Positions 34,566 to 43,598 of a stretch of DNA of 64,000 nucleotides are shown here, piece by piece. Numbering within the stretch: position 1 is the first letter of the stretch; every line of letters begins with the position of its first letter. The position numbers and the translations under genes are program-made. This DNA comes from Aliiglaciecola sp041538045. Lineage in GTDB: Bacteria; Pseudomonadota; Gammaproteobacteria; Enterobacterales; Alteromonadaceae. The DNA lies in the NCBI RefSeq assembly GCF_041538045.1, contig NZ_JBGOSE010000002.1, positions 124,001-188,000 of the forward strand. Reading direction: 5' to 3'. Under the pieces are notes generated by a model that saw only the letters and a list, made by a program, of their open reading frames with translations, made no database searches and was not told the DNA's origin.

Positions 34566-34796
34566 TTGGGGTGAGGCGTTTCACCCAAGGGTCTGAAGTT
34601 AAAATTACCAACTGTAATAATTCACTTCCCTAATGAAATCATATGCTTAAGGTTAAGCCTTGGCACATCTAAACGCGCACAAGATCTGTTTTTACAGTCG
34701 TGAGACTGAAAGTGATTTCAGCTTGGTGCAGCTTGCAAGCCACGTTTTTCAGTTCTACATTATTCCGCATTCGGTACTAAAACCGAGTCTTATACA
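34566..34796 (+). promoter_or_regulatory. Structured 5' leader of rne
   Basis: Several stems stand in the last 230 bases before rne: GGGTGA/TCACCC (34569-34586), GCTTAA/TTAAGC (near 34645), CTGAAA/TTTCAG closed by a GTGA tetraloop (34706-34721), and TCGGT/ACCGA (34771-34786) just before the start codon. In E. coli the long rne leader is the target by which RNase E controls its own messenger. A similar role is inferred here from place and structure, not from matched sequence. Confidence 0.5.
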
Positions 34797-37700
34797 ATGA
34801 AAAGAATGTTAATAAACGCTACTCAACAAGAAGAGTTGCGTGTTGCATTGGTCGATGGACAAAAGCTTTATGATCTTGATATCGAAAGCCCTGGACACGA
34901 GCAAAAAAAAGCCAATATTTACAAAGGAACGATCACCCGAGTAGAACCCAGTTTAGAAGCTGCGTTTGTAGATTACGGTGCTGACCGTCATGGTTTCCTT
35001 CCTCTAAAAGAAATTGCAAAAACTTATTTCCCACAAGGTTACAAGTTTGACGGCCGTCCAAGCATCAAAGATGTAATCAAGGAAGGTCAAGAAGTCATCA
35101 TCCAAATTGATAAAGAAGAGCGCGGCCAAAAAGGCGCTGCGCTTACTACCTTTATTAGTTTAGCCGGTAGCTACCTTGTTTTAATGCCAAATAACCCTCG
35201 TGCAGGCGGAATATCTCGTCGCATTGAAGGTGATGAGCGCACCGATTTAAAACAATCCTTAAACAAACTTGAGTTGCCTGAAGGCATGGGCCTAATTGTA
35301 AGAACCGCTGGTGTAGGCAAATCTTTTGAGGAGCTAGAACACGATTTAAATGTGCTAATTCGTCATTGGAATGCAATTTCTGAAGCGTCTGAATCTAAAC
35401 CCGCTCCTTTCCTTATTCACCAAGAAAGTAACGTTATCGTTAGAGCGATACGTGACTATTTACGTCGTGATGTAGGTGAAATCCTAATTGATAGTCTTGA
35501 AGTGTATGAAAAAGCGCTACAACACATTCAATTAGTAAGACCAGACTTCGCCAGCCGAGTAAAACAATATACAGGTGACGTGCCTCTTTTCAGTCATTAT
35601 CAGATTGAAACTCAAATCGAATCCGCTTTCCAACGTGAAGTTCGCCTTCCCTCTGGTGGCTCAATTGTAATTGACCCAACAGAAGCGATGATTTCCATTG
35701 ATATTAACTCTGCCCGAGCAACAAAAGGCGGTGATATTGAAGAGACGGCTTTTAATACTAACCTTGAAGCGGCTGATGAAATTGCACGTCAATTGAGATT
35801 GCGTGATGCCGGTGGTTTGGTGGTAATCGACTTTATTGATATGACCCCAGTTCGTCACCAGCGTGAAGTTGAAAACCGTCTTAAAGATGCCGTTAAACAT
35901 GACCGAGCTAGAATACAATTAGGTCGTATATCTCGCTTTGGTTTGTTAGAAATGTCTCGTCAAAGATTGCGCCCATCATTGGGTGAGTCTGCACATATCG
36001 TGTGCCCTCGCTGCAGTGGACATGGTACAATCCGTGGTACTGAATCTTTAGCATTATCTGTTCTTCGCATCATGGAAGAAGAGAGTATAAAAGACAACAC
36101 CGGACAAATAGAAGCGCAACTTCCAGTTAATGTTGCAACTTACCTGTTAAACGAAAAAAGACGTTCAATTCAATCTATTGAAAAACGTCATGGGGTGAGT
36201 TTGCTGATTATTCCAAATCCAAATTTACAAACTCCCCATTACCATGTTGCTCGTAGACGTCCCGATGATACCTTAACTGAAGCTAGCTATAACATTGAGT
36301 TAATGGATACCCAAACTGCAGAGGTTGATAATCCTACTCAAGAAATTAAGCCTAAAGAACAACCAGTATTACAAGGCTTGTCAGCTCCTCAACAAGCTCC
36401 TGTTGCGGCTAAAGCTGAAGAACCTACATTATTAACTAAGGTTTCTAAATGGCTATCCGGTTTGTTTGAAAGCGAACCAGAAGAAACTACTAAGAAACAA
36501 ACTAGCAATACGCAAAATAAACGTCCACAACGTAATAGTCGTAATCGTAATGAGCGCTCTGGTAATCGAAAGCCTAGAGCTACCGATCGTAAAGATAAGT
36601 CTGCTCGTAATAATGACAAGACTCAATCTGAAAAGCGTGATCAAATACGCGATCAGAAGCCTAAGCAACGTCGTGACAACCGGAATAAACCTCAAGAAGC
36701 TAAAACAAATGATGTAGCTAAAGAGAATGTTTCTACTCAAGCCCAACCGGAACGTAAAAACGAGAAGGTAGCTGAGCGTAGAAAAAGACGTGATACCCGC
36801 CGAAATGTGCGTGGTGATAAAACTGAAAATGAGAAAGCGACTACTCAAGCTCAATCAGACGTGACTAAAACAACCCAGCATAAAGCTAAGGTTGAAGAAG
36901 TTAAAATTAATAAAGTTAAGAATGAAGAAGCTAGCATTGACGAGGAGAATAATACTAAGCAAACCGCTGTAGTTGAGGAAACAGTTAAAACTGAGCGCAG
37001 CAGAAGCAGACGCTCTCCAAGACATATTCGTGCTGCAGGCCAAAAGCGCAGAAAAGAAGAAGCCGAAGTTGAAGAAACAAACGCAACTGATAGCGCTGAA
37101 AAACCTGACAATGTAGCTCAAGATGAGCTTAAATTTGAGTCTCATGATACACCTACAGTGCAAACTACTGACAATGGGGATGAAGCAAAGGCAGAAAAGC
37201 CGAAAGCTAAACCTCGTACTAGAAGACGTCCTAAGAAAGTAGAAGAAAACACATCAGTGTCTACTACCGATGAAAGCGCTACTGAAGGTGCTAAGCAGGA
37301 TGTTGTTGAAGCTAGTGCAGAAACTGCACCTGAAGCCAAAGAACCGGTTAAAGCTACGAAACCTGCAAAGCCTAAGGCAACTCAACCTGAGCAAGTAGAA
37401 ATTCAGTTGGATGCCGACAATTCTGAGCCGGCGACGAAAGAAGCCGATGCTAAAGTTGAAGAAGCCCCTGCTCCTGCTGAGGTTCAAACACCAGTTCAGC
37501 AAGAAGTTGAGCAAAAGTTAGCTGAGCCTAAAGCAACTGAGGCAGCTGCCCCAGCTCAAAAAGCACCAAAAGCCAAGTCAGTTGCGAGTAAACCAAAAGC
37601 GGTGAAAAAGCCAAAGGTTACTGTAACGAAAGTGCCTGTATCTCATCCTATGGCTAAGCCTAAAGCGATAGATACTGATTTCAATGAAATTGAAATTAAA

Positions 37701-37814
37701 GCCCTAGCTGCTGATAAACGTGCAGGCCTTAAAGTATCAGGTAAAACAGCCTCTATGGTTAACACTGCAAACAGTTCAACTGCTGCAGCAACTAAGCCAG
37801 GCTCTGTTGCTTAA
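34797..37814 (+). CDS. rne: Ribonuclease E
   Basis: Endoribonuclease and scaffold of the RNA degradosome (1005 residues). The catalytic half is almost identical to E. coli: S1 domain (about 35-125), 5'-sensor region, magnesium-binding Asp302 and Asp345 (SIDINSARATKGG, VIDFIDM), and the zinc-link cysteines Cys403 and Cys406 (CPRCSGHG). After residue 510 the chain is disordered and charged. Two short pieces are kept there: an amphipathic, likely membrane-binding helix (LLTKVSKWLSGLFES, 545-559) and an RNA-binding arginine-rich motif (SRSRRSPRHIRAAGQKRR, 735-752). The distal 250 residues are Ala/Pro/Lys/Glu repeats. Enolase and RhlB sites cannot be seen. A terminator follows. Confidence 0.97.
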   Translation: MKRMLINATQQEELRVALVDGQKLYDLDIESPGHEQKKANIYKGTITRVEPSLEAAFVDYGADRHGFLPLKEIAKTYFPQGYKFDGRPSIKDVIKEGQEVIIQIDKEERGQKGAALTTFISLAGSYLVLMPNNPRAGGISRRIEGDERTDLKQSLNKLELPEGMGLIVRTAGVGKSFEELEHDLNVLIRHWNAISEASESKPAPFLIHQESNVIVRAIRDYLRRDVGEILIDSLEVYEKALQHIQLVRPDFASRVKQYTGDVPLFSHYQIETQIESAFQREVRLPSGGSIVIDPTEAMISIDINSARATKGGDIEETAFNTNLEAADEIARQLRLRDAGGLVVIDFIDMTPVRHQREVENRLKDAVKHDRARIQLGRISRFGLLEMSRQRLRPSLGESAHIVCPRCSGHGTIRGTESLALSVLRIMEEESIKDNTGQIEAQLPVNVATYLLNEKRRSIQSIEKRHGVSLLIIPNPNLQTPHYHVARRRPDDTLTEASYNIELMDTQTAEVDNPTQEIKPKEQPVLQGLSAPQQAPVAAKAEEPTLLTKVSKWLSGLFESEPEETTKKQTSNTQNKRPQRNSRNRNERSGNRKPRATDRKDKSARNNDKTQSEKRDQIRDQKPKQRRDNRNKPQEAKTNDVAKENVSTQAQPERKNEKVAERRKRRDTRRNVRGDKTENEKATTQAQSDVTKTTQHKAKVEEVKINKVKNEEASIDEENNTKQTAVVEETVKTERSRSRRSPRHIRAAGQKRRKEEAEVEETNATDSAEKPDNVAQDELKFESHDTPTVQTTDNGDEAKAEKPKAKPRTRRRPKKVEENTSVSTTDESATEGAKQDVVEASAETAPEAKEPVKATKPAKPKATQPEQVEIQLDADNSEPATKEADAKVEEAPAPAEVQTPVQQEVEQKLAEPKATEAAAPAQKAPKAKSVASKPKAVKKPKVTVTKVPVSHPMAKPKAIDTDFNEIEIKALAADKRAGLKVSGKTASMVNTANSSTAAATKPGSVA

Positions 37815-37845
37815 AAAATGAATGGCTAATTAAGCCAATCAATAC

Positions 37846-37882
37846 AAAACGCCGATAAATTTACATTCATCGGCGTTTTTTT
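37846..37882 (+). terminator. Rho-independent terminator of rne
   Basis: AACGCCGAT and ATCGGCGTT pair around a 12-base loop and run into seven T, 32 bases past the rne stop. Confidence 0.92.
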
Positions 37883-37939
37883 ATGACCTTTACTCAAGTT
37901 TAGGTATGCTAAACGAACATTAATTTGTTAACTAACATG

Positions 37940-38401
37940 TTAGTTGTTAATCAATCCCGCAAGATTTACCCTGACGCCCGGCGTCCCCTCAAGCAATTGC
38001 TGCTTTAACGCTTGATTGATTTCCACTTTTTTATAGTTTTTGGCATCTACCATCACATAAATCACTTCAACGGTGCATATGCTTTGTCCGTCTTTTTGCT
38101 GACACATGTCTACATGCAGTGTAAATGACGAACTTCCGACTTTAGAAACACTTACCTTCATACAAATAACATCATCAAATTTAGCGGGGCGCTGCCAACT
38201 AATATTGAGATTCACAACTTGATTGTCTAACCCTTGAGCCAGTAGTTTATCAAAACCCCCTAATAATGCGCGCATGAACTCTGTGGCGGCTAAGTCTGCA
38301 TATTCGGCATATCGGCTATTAAAAACCACTTGTTGTGCATCACATTCGGCATATCTTACTCTTAGTAACACTTCCATTGGCATATTGTTTAGTTCAGACA
38401 T
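37940..38401 (-). CDS. Acyl-CoA thioesterase, 4HBT (hotdog) family
   Basis: Single hotdog-fold thioesterase of 153 residues. The active-site signature is RVRYAECDAQQVVFNSRYAEYADLA: the Asp of ECD and the following N/Y pattern match the 4-hydroxybenzoyl-CoA thioesterase/YbgC group. It would hydrolyse acyl-CoA in the cytoplasm; the chain type is not clear. Its ATG follows the rhomboid stop codon directly, so the two are one operon, an unusual pairing. Length is normal. Confidence 0.85.
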   Translation of the reverse strand: MSELNNMPMEVLLRVRYAECDAQQVVFNSRYAEYADLAATEFMRALLGGFDKLLAQGLDNQVVNLNISWQRPAKFDDVICMKVSVSKVGSSSFTLHVDMCQQKDGQSICTVEVIYVMVDAKNYKKVEINQALKQQLLEGTPGVRVNLAGLINN

Positions 38402-39172
38402 TTAATCCTTCTCTCTTATTATTGATGATACTCTCACCTGCTGATTTTTATCTTCAATCTTGTGGTTATCGTTTTCTTCAGTCCTATATTCAGATAGATT
38501 TTGCGGACTAGAGTCCTGTGCATAGAATTTTTCGGAGCTTAACCACTGCTCGCCAATTTTAGGCTCATCAGCAATTTCTGGATCTTCCCATTCGTAGCGT
38601 TTTATAGAGGGTTTAGGATCAAGCTTATGCCACAAAAGCGCACTTATGATGCCTGCAAGACCACCAAATAAATGGTATTCAAAGGAAACGTTTTCTTGGC
38701 GCGGGAAAATGGTCATAGTCATGCCACCATACATAAAAAACGCGGCCATCATAATAGCTATGGAGCTTTTATCGCGTCTAAATAGGCTAACCACGAATAG
38801 ATAGAAAAATACTCCGTGGGTTAAGCCGCTTGCTCCAAGATGATACGCATTTCTAGCAAACAACCACACGCAAATACCAGAAAACAACCAAACAAAAAGC
38901 AGAACTCGCCAACGCGAACGGGGATATCCGTAAAGCAAAAAGACACCTAAGATCAACAAAGACAAGGTGTTATTAAATAGATGTTCTACAGAACCATGAA
39001 TTAACGGGGCAGTTAATATTCCCATTATACCTTGAACGGCTTGGGGATAAACACCTAACCACCCAAGGTCAACATGGAATAATAATTCAAATGATTTTAT
39101 GCACCACAAGAAGCCAATAAAAAAACTAATGACAGTGATGCTAGATTGTAAAGATGGCTTTGTTTTCATCAT
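38402..39172 (-). CDS. Rhomboid-family intramembrane serine protease
   Basis: Inner-membrane protease of 256 residues with about six membrane helices in residues 12-185. The catalytic pair is seen: Ser115 in GASGLTHG and His167 in YHLFGGLAG; LIHGSVEHLFNNTLSL (His59, His64, Asn68) is the family's helix 2 motif. An unusual hydrophilic, acidic tail of about 70 residues follows the last helix (EWEDPEIADEPKIGEQWL...). Substrates are unknown. It is directly followed by the thioesterase gene with no gap. Confidence 0.88.
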   Translation of the reverse strand: MMKTKPSLQSSITVISFFIGFLWCIKSFELLFHVDLGWLGVYPQAVQGIMGILTAPLIHGSVEHLFNNTLSLLILGVFLLYGYPRSRWRVLLFVWLFSGICVWLFARNAYHLGASGLTHGVFFYLFVVSLFRRDKSSIAIMMAAFFMYGGMTMTIFPRQENVSFEYHLFGGLAGIISALLWHKLDPKPSIKRYEWEDPEIADEPKIGEQWLSSEKFYAQDSSPQNLSEYRTEENDNHKIEDKNQQVRVSSIIREKD

Positions 39173-39228
39173 TCAAGGATGGGGGCGATTTGCCTAAACA
39201 AAAGAGACGCCCCCAAAGCCATTTTATT

Positions 39229-41475
39229 TTACACTGACATATGATTCTTAACCGGTAAATCCCTTATGCGTTTACCACTGGCATGGAATATAGCATTGGC
39301 TAAACTTGGTGCCACCGGCGGCGTACCCGGTTCACCAACACCTCCTGGAGGTGCATCTGATTCAATAATATAGGTTTCTATTTTTGGACATTGATGCATC
39401 CGCAATACTTGGTAATCGTGGTAGTTTGATTGTTCTACCGCACCATCTTTAACTGAAATCTCCCCCAATAAGGCGATAGACAAGCCGAAGATCATCGAAC
39501 CTTCTTGTTGCGCTCTCACGCGATCTGGGTTGACCACTGTACCGGCATCAATAGTTGAATGGATTTCCAAAACTGTCACTTTGTTTTCCACTACTTTAAC
39601 TTTTGTGGCAACGGCGCAATAACTCACAAAGCTTCGATGGACACAAATCCCCCACCCTTCATTTTCTTTGGTTGGTTGATCAGCGCCAGATTTTTCCACA
39701 ACTAAATCCAATGCTCGTTTAATACGTTTAATGTCCACCGGAAATACATCCTGAGGCTCGCCATAATTCTGATAATCAAAATCATCGGTTTTGGGATCCA
39801 CTAAACGATCTTTACCCAGTAGCTGATGCCACATTTTATGGGTCGAGATACCGGCTTTTGAGGCTAACTCGTCAACGAAAGAACCTTGCGCAAAGCTGTG
39901 CTGAATATTACACACTGAACGCATCCATCCAATTCGAATATGTCCTGTTGCTTTGTGAGTTTCGCAAGCTAAGTTATTTACTTCAAAGGGCAAGTCACCG
40001 AAACCTAACGACAGTTCATTCATTTGAGGTTCGTCAACGGTACCAGTAAATGTCCACAAAATACTTGGAAAAGCAGTACGTTGCAGCCAAGATGTAACCT
40101 GTTTTTCATTATCCATAGCGGCAGCTAAATGTTGCACACTGACGGAGTGATAAAATCCCTGTTGAATGTCATCTTCACGGCTCCAAACCACTTTTACCGG
40201 TCGATTTAGCTCTTTTGCCAACAGCGCGGCTTCAATGGAGAAATCGGGTTTGGCTTTTCGGCCAAATGCGCCACCTAAAAAAGTAACATTGATTTTGACT
40301 TTATCCTGCTCGATTCCTAGAGCCTGGGCTACATTTTGTTGGGTAACTTGAGGAGATTGGGTACAGGCCCAAATTTCGCACTTACCGTCTTTTACCACGG
40401 CAGTGGCTGCAGATGGTTCCATAGGGGCTTGGGAAAGATAAGGTACGCTGTAAATAGCACTGTGTGTATCTGTTGAATTTTCTAGGTCAGAGTAAACATC
40501 CCCTTTAACACGAATAGGTTTACCTTTAGTCACAATACGGTTTTTTAGTTCAGCAACATATTCCGTTGTATTATGTTTAACGTTGTCACCTAACTCCCAA
40601 TCAATATTAAGGGCCTTACGTCCCTGTAATGCTGACCAAGTATTATCGGCAATTACCGCTACACCATTCATCGGGTGAAACATCACTGGCATTGGCTGTT
40701 CTGGCATTTTAAAGGTTGAGACAACCCCTTTTACCGACTTTGTAGCCTCTGCGTCATAGGACTTTACTTTCGCCCCTAATACTTTTGAACGTTCGATACT
40801 GGCATACAGCATGTTTTCCAACCGAATATCTTGTCCAAATTCAGCTTGTCCGCTGACGATTTCGGTTGAATCAATACCAGTAACGGGTTTACCGATGAGT
40901 TTAAACTCCTTTTTCGATTTGTAGGTCAAGGTCTCGGGATCTGGAGGAGATAACTTGCCAGCTGCTTCCGCAATATAACCAAAACTCACTTTACGGTTAG
41001 AGTCTTTATGATGTACGTAACTGTCTTCAGCATAAACTGTATTTACATCTACCTTCCATAGATCTGCTGCAGCTTGCTCTAGCATCGCACGAGCAGATGC
41101 TCCCATTTGCCGTAAGGTAGTATAAAACCTGCGAATTGAGCGCGAACCATCGGTATTTTGACTGCCGTATTCTTTATTGGCTAAACCTTGTACAACAGAC
41201 ACTAACTCCCAGTTTGCACATAACTCTTCAGCAACAACCTGAGGAATAGATGTTCGTATCCCCTGTCCCATTTCACTGCGGTGACAGATAATGTCCACTT
41301 TGTTATCGGCGTGTATGCTAACAAACAGGTTTAACTCTACATCATCTTGGCTAGTAGGTTGAGCCCAAACCGGTGTATAACTTCCTAAGCTACTGGCCAG
41401 TACAAAACTACTTGCACCTATTCCAGATACTTTTAAAAACTGACGGCGACTGACATTTTCTATTTTATGGCTCAT
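39229..41475 (-). CDS. Molybdenum hydroxylase large subunit, IorB-like, Tat-exported
   Basis: Molybdopterin-binding subunit of the xanthine dehydrogenase family, in the group of isoquinoline 1-oxidoreductase beta (748 residues). A twin-arginine signal (Arg10-Arg11 in SRRQFLKVSG, then a hydrophobic stretch to VWA) sends the folded enzyme to the periplasm. Seen: HRSEMGQGIRTSIPQVVAEEL, TFLGGAFGRKAKPDF, MRSVCNIQHSFAQGSFVDELA, and the end GGVGEPGTPPVAPSLANAIF holding the likely catalytic Glu. Substrates of such two-subunit enzymes are N-heterocycles or aldehydes; which one here is unknown. It overlaps its iron-sulfur partner by 4 bases. The electron acceptor is not encoded nearby. Confidence 0.9.
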   Translation of the reverse strand: MSHKIENVSRRQFLKVSGIGASSFVLASSLGSYTPVWAQPTSQDDVELNLFVSIHADNKVDIICHRSEMGQGIRTSIPQVVAEELCANWELVSVVQGLANKEYGSQNTDGSRSIRRFYTTLRQMGASARAMLEQAAADLWKVDVNTVYAEDSYVHHKDSNRKVSFGYIAEAAGKLSPPDPETLTYKSKKEFKLIGKPVTGIDSTEIVSGQAEFGQDIRLENMLYASIERSKVLGAKVKSYDAEATKSVKGVVSTFKMPEQPMPVMFHPMNGVAVIADNTWSALQGRKALNIDWELGDNVKHNTTEYVAELKNRIVTKGKPIRVKGDVYSDLENSTDTHSAIYSVPYLSQAPMEPSAATAVVKDGKCEIWACTQSPQVTQQNVAQALGIEQDKVKINVTFLGGAFGRKAKPDFSIEAALLAKELNRPVKVVWSREDDIQQGFYHSVSVQHLAAAMDNEKQVTSWLQRTAFPSILWTFTGTVDEPQMNELSLGFGDLPFEVNNLACETHKATGHIRIGWMRSVCNIQHSFAQGSFVDELASKAGISTHKMWHQLLGKDRLVDPKTDDFDYQNYGEPQDVFPVDIKRIKRALDLVVEKSGADQPTKENEGWGICVHRSFVSYCAVATKVKVVENKVTVLEIHSTIDAGTVVNPDRVRAQQEGSMIFGLSIALLGEISVKDGAVEQSNYHDYQVLRMHQCPKIETYIIESDAPPGGVGEPGTPPVAPSLANAIFHASGKRIRDLPVKNHMSV

Positions 41476-41954
41476 GCGTCATCTCCCACGTTCTTGGCAA
41501 GATCTACCCCTTTGGCAACACTTTTAATCGCGGCTTTGATCCGAGGGTAGGTTCCACAACGACATATATTGCCTTGCATATAGTTATCTATATCTTCATC
41601 GCTAGGAGATGCATTTTGAGATAGCAGAGCCACCGCACTCATTATTTGACCAGATTGACAATAGCCACACTGAGGAACATTGTGTTCAATCCAAGCTTTT
41701 TGAACCGGATGATCACCACTAACCGATAAGCCTTCAATAGTAGTAATTTGTTTACCCGCCACTGCTGATATTGGCATAACGCAAGAGCGAACGGGCTGTC
41801 CATCAATATGTACAGTGCAAGCTCCACATTGGGCCATACCGCATCCAAACTTACTTCCAGTTAAACCCAAAGCATCTCTTAATACCCACAACAGCGGCAT
41901 AGAGGGTTCAACATCCACTTGTTTTGGTTTACCGTTCACACTGAAATTAATCAC
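41472..41954 (-). CDS. [2Fe-2S] subunit of the molybdenum hydroxylase, IorA-like
   Basis: Electron-transfer subunit of 160 residues with two iron-sulfur clusters. The plant-type cluster is bound by Cys38, Cys43, Cys46 and Cys58 (FGCGMAQCGACTVHIDG ... RSC); the second by Cys96, Cys99, Cys131 and Cys133 (CGYCQSGQIM, GNICRCGTYPRI). It has no signal peptide of its own, so it probably travels to the periplasm bound to the Tat-exported large subunit. Its stop overlaps the large-subunit start. Confidence 0.94.
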   Translation of the reverse strand: MINFSVNGKPKQVDVEPSMPLLWVLRDALGLTGSKFGCGMAQCGACTVHIDGQPVRSCVMPISAVAGKQITTIEGLSVSGDHPVQKAWIEHNVPQCGYCQSGQIMSAVALLSQNASPSDEDIDNYMQGNICRCGTYPRIKAAIKSVAKGVDLAKNVGDDA

Positions 41955-41969
41955 GTTTTTGCTCCTAAA

Positions 41970-42581
41970 TTAGCCGGTGAAAGAATTGCGCCAGCGACGC
42001 ATATCCTCAATAGTATCTATATCAAATTGTGCTTCAGGGACTTTGACCTTAATTAAATTTTGTTGATTTGCCCGTAAAATAGATTTAGCACCTTTTTGTA
42101 AATCTGAATTTGAACTATTTAAATTTAATAAATCAGAAAATATGCGCTTTGGAAAACAAGCAGGTACACCAACATTGCCAGCGTACTCTGATGCTATTAT
42201 AGATTCTGAATTATGTATTATATGTTTATACAGTGTAGCAATTTGAAGAGACTCCACTGCTATTTGATCAGCTAAAGCAATCATTATATGGCTGGCATCT
42301 GGGTATCTTTGATGCAATATAAAGTCTACCCCTGCTCGAATGCTCTCTCCCATTCCTAGTCGCCAATTTTGGGCTGTAACCACATCGACAGAAGGATCAA
42401 TTTGTTGTTTTATCAGTTCTGCATTTGCCCCAAGTACCACAACAACTTTTTCTAAGCCTGCCCCTCTGTGTTGTTCAATAACCCTATTCAACATCGGCTG
42501 CCCCTGTATCAGAGCGAGTTGTTTTATGCTACCAAAACGGCTTGCCTCTCCGGCAGCCAAAATTAAACTAACAAGTTTCAC
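41970..42581 (-). CDS. MocA-like molybdenum cofactor nucleotidyltransferase
   Basis: GT-A-fold nucleotidyltransferase of 203 residues. The start LVSLILAAGEASRFGSIKQLAL carries the LAAGxxxRFGxxK nucleotide site. The group makes the cytosine dinucleotide form of molybdopterin used by xanthine-dehydrogenase-type enzymes, which is just what the two genes downstream need. ADQIAV is the metal-binding region. It overlaps the xdhC-like gene by 4 bases. Cytidylyl rather than guanylyl specificity is inferred from context. Confidence 0.85.
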   Translation of the reverse strand: MKLVSLILAAGEASRFGSIKQLALIQGQPMLNRVIEQHRGAGLEKVVVVLGANAELIKQQIDPSVDVVTAQNWRLGMGESIRAGVDFILHQRYPDASHIMIALADQIAVESLQIATLYKHIIHNSESIIASEYAGNVGVPACFPKRIFSDLLNLNSSNSDLQKGAKSILRANQQNLIKVKVPEAQFDIDTIEDMRRWRNSFTG

Positions 42582-43588
42582 ACTATTCCGCTTATGGATT
42601 TTGCATCTTTTTCAGCAAGAAAACTATGTACCTCAGAAATCATAGACAGTGCTATGGATTCTGGCAATTCACCGCCTAGACGCAAGCCAATAGGATTGGC
42701 AAAAGGCAACGAAAAAGCGCCTCTATCTAACCCGGCTTGTGCAAACACCCGCTCAGTTCGATGCAGTGGACCCAACATTCCAACATATTTGGCCGAACTT
42801 TTTAAGGAAAGCAACAAGCCTTGAGCATCAAGTTTTACATTATGGCTCATAATGATTAATGCATCAGTTTGCGCCAGCCAAGTTAACTCATCAGCATTTT
42901 CGATCAAACTGTCCAGTGGTACCTTTATTACCTCAAAGGCGTCTGGAAAATAATTGCGTCGCCCATGACTCGCCCTTGGATCAATTAACACAACTCGCCA
43001 GCCTAATTTAGCAGCAATTTCAACAACCGGTTGCGCATCCACTCCTGCGCCAACCACACACAGGTTTATTGGCGGGCGGAGTACCTGTTTGAGAAATACT
43101 TGCCCGTTGTGTTCCCATTGTTCCACTTTAACTTGCGCTGTGGAGGGTAATTCTGCATATTCGACCTGGGGTTCACCACTGGTTATTTGCTGCGCAAAGT
43201 AACAATAGCCATTTTGCGACAAACGACCATAGACCTTATTTAAATACAAATAATCATTCTGCTTAGAGACCGGTTGCAATAAAATTTTAACCACGCCTCC
43301 ACAGCCAATGCCTAACTTCCAAGCCAAATCTTGCTCTTCCGTCATATCATACTCAACGATTCGCCCTTCACCAGTATCCCAACACCTTCTCGCTTGCAGC
43401 ATAATATCCGACTCTAAGCACCCACCACTAAGGAGTCCATGATATCGGCCCAAATCGTTAATCATCATATGTGCGCCGGACTTACGGTAAGAAGAACCCT
43501 GCGTCTCAAAAATTGTGGCTAACACCCACTGACATTGATCTTTTTGTTGATACCAAACACTTAGCATGCTGGTTAATGTATTAGCCAT
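42578..43588 (-). CDS. XdhC/CoxF-family maturation protein
   Basis: Protein of 336 residues with the XdhC layout: an amino-terminal XdhC-CoxI domain (VLATIFETQGSSYRKSGAHMMI, SGGCLESDI) and a Rossmann-type carboxyl domain (NLCVVGAGVDAQPVVEIAAKLGWRV, GMLGPLHRTERVF). Members bind the cytosine dinucleotide cofactor and help its sulfuration and insertion into the hydroxylase. It sits between the RDD protein gene and the MocA-like gene in a tight run of seven same-strand genes. Confidence 0.92.
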   Translation of the reverse strand: MANTLTSMLSVWYQQKDQCQWVLATIFETQGSSYRKSGAHMMINDLGRYHGLLSGGCLESDIMLQARRCWDTGEGRIVEYDMTEEQDLAWKLGIGCGGVVKILLQPVSKQNDYLYLNKVYGRLSQNGYCYFAQQITSGEPQVEYAELPSTAQVKVEQWEHNGQVFLKQVLRPPINLCVVGAGVDAQPVVEIAAKLGWRVVLIDPRASHGRRNYFPDAFEVIKVPLDSLIENADELTWLAQTDALIIMSHNVKLDAQGLLLSLKSSAKYVGMLGPLHRTERVFAQAGLDRGAFSLPFANPIGLRLGGELPESIALSMISEVHSFLAEKDAKSISGIV

Positions 43589-43598
43589 TAATGGTCAC

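Noticed and set aside
36453..37514. Several minus-strand frames inside the rne tail
   Set aside because: They are hydrophobic shadows of the Lys/Glu/Ala-rich codons of RNase E and have no ribosome sites.
22022..37814. Divergent orientation of yceF and rluC as a rearrangement
   Set aside because: The same relative orientations of yceD, yceF, rluC and rne occur in E. coli, so this is ancestral order rather than an inversion.
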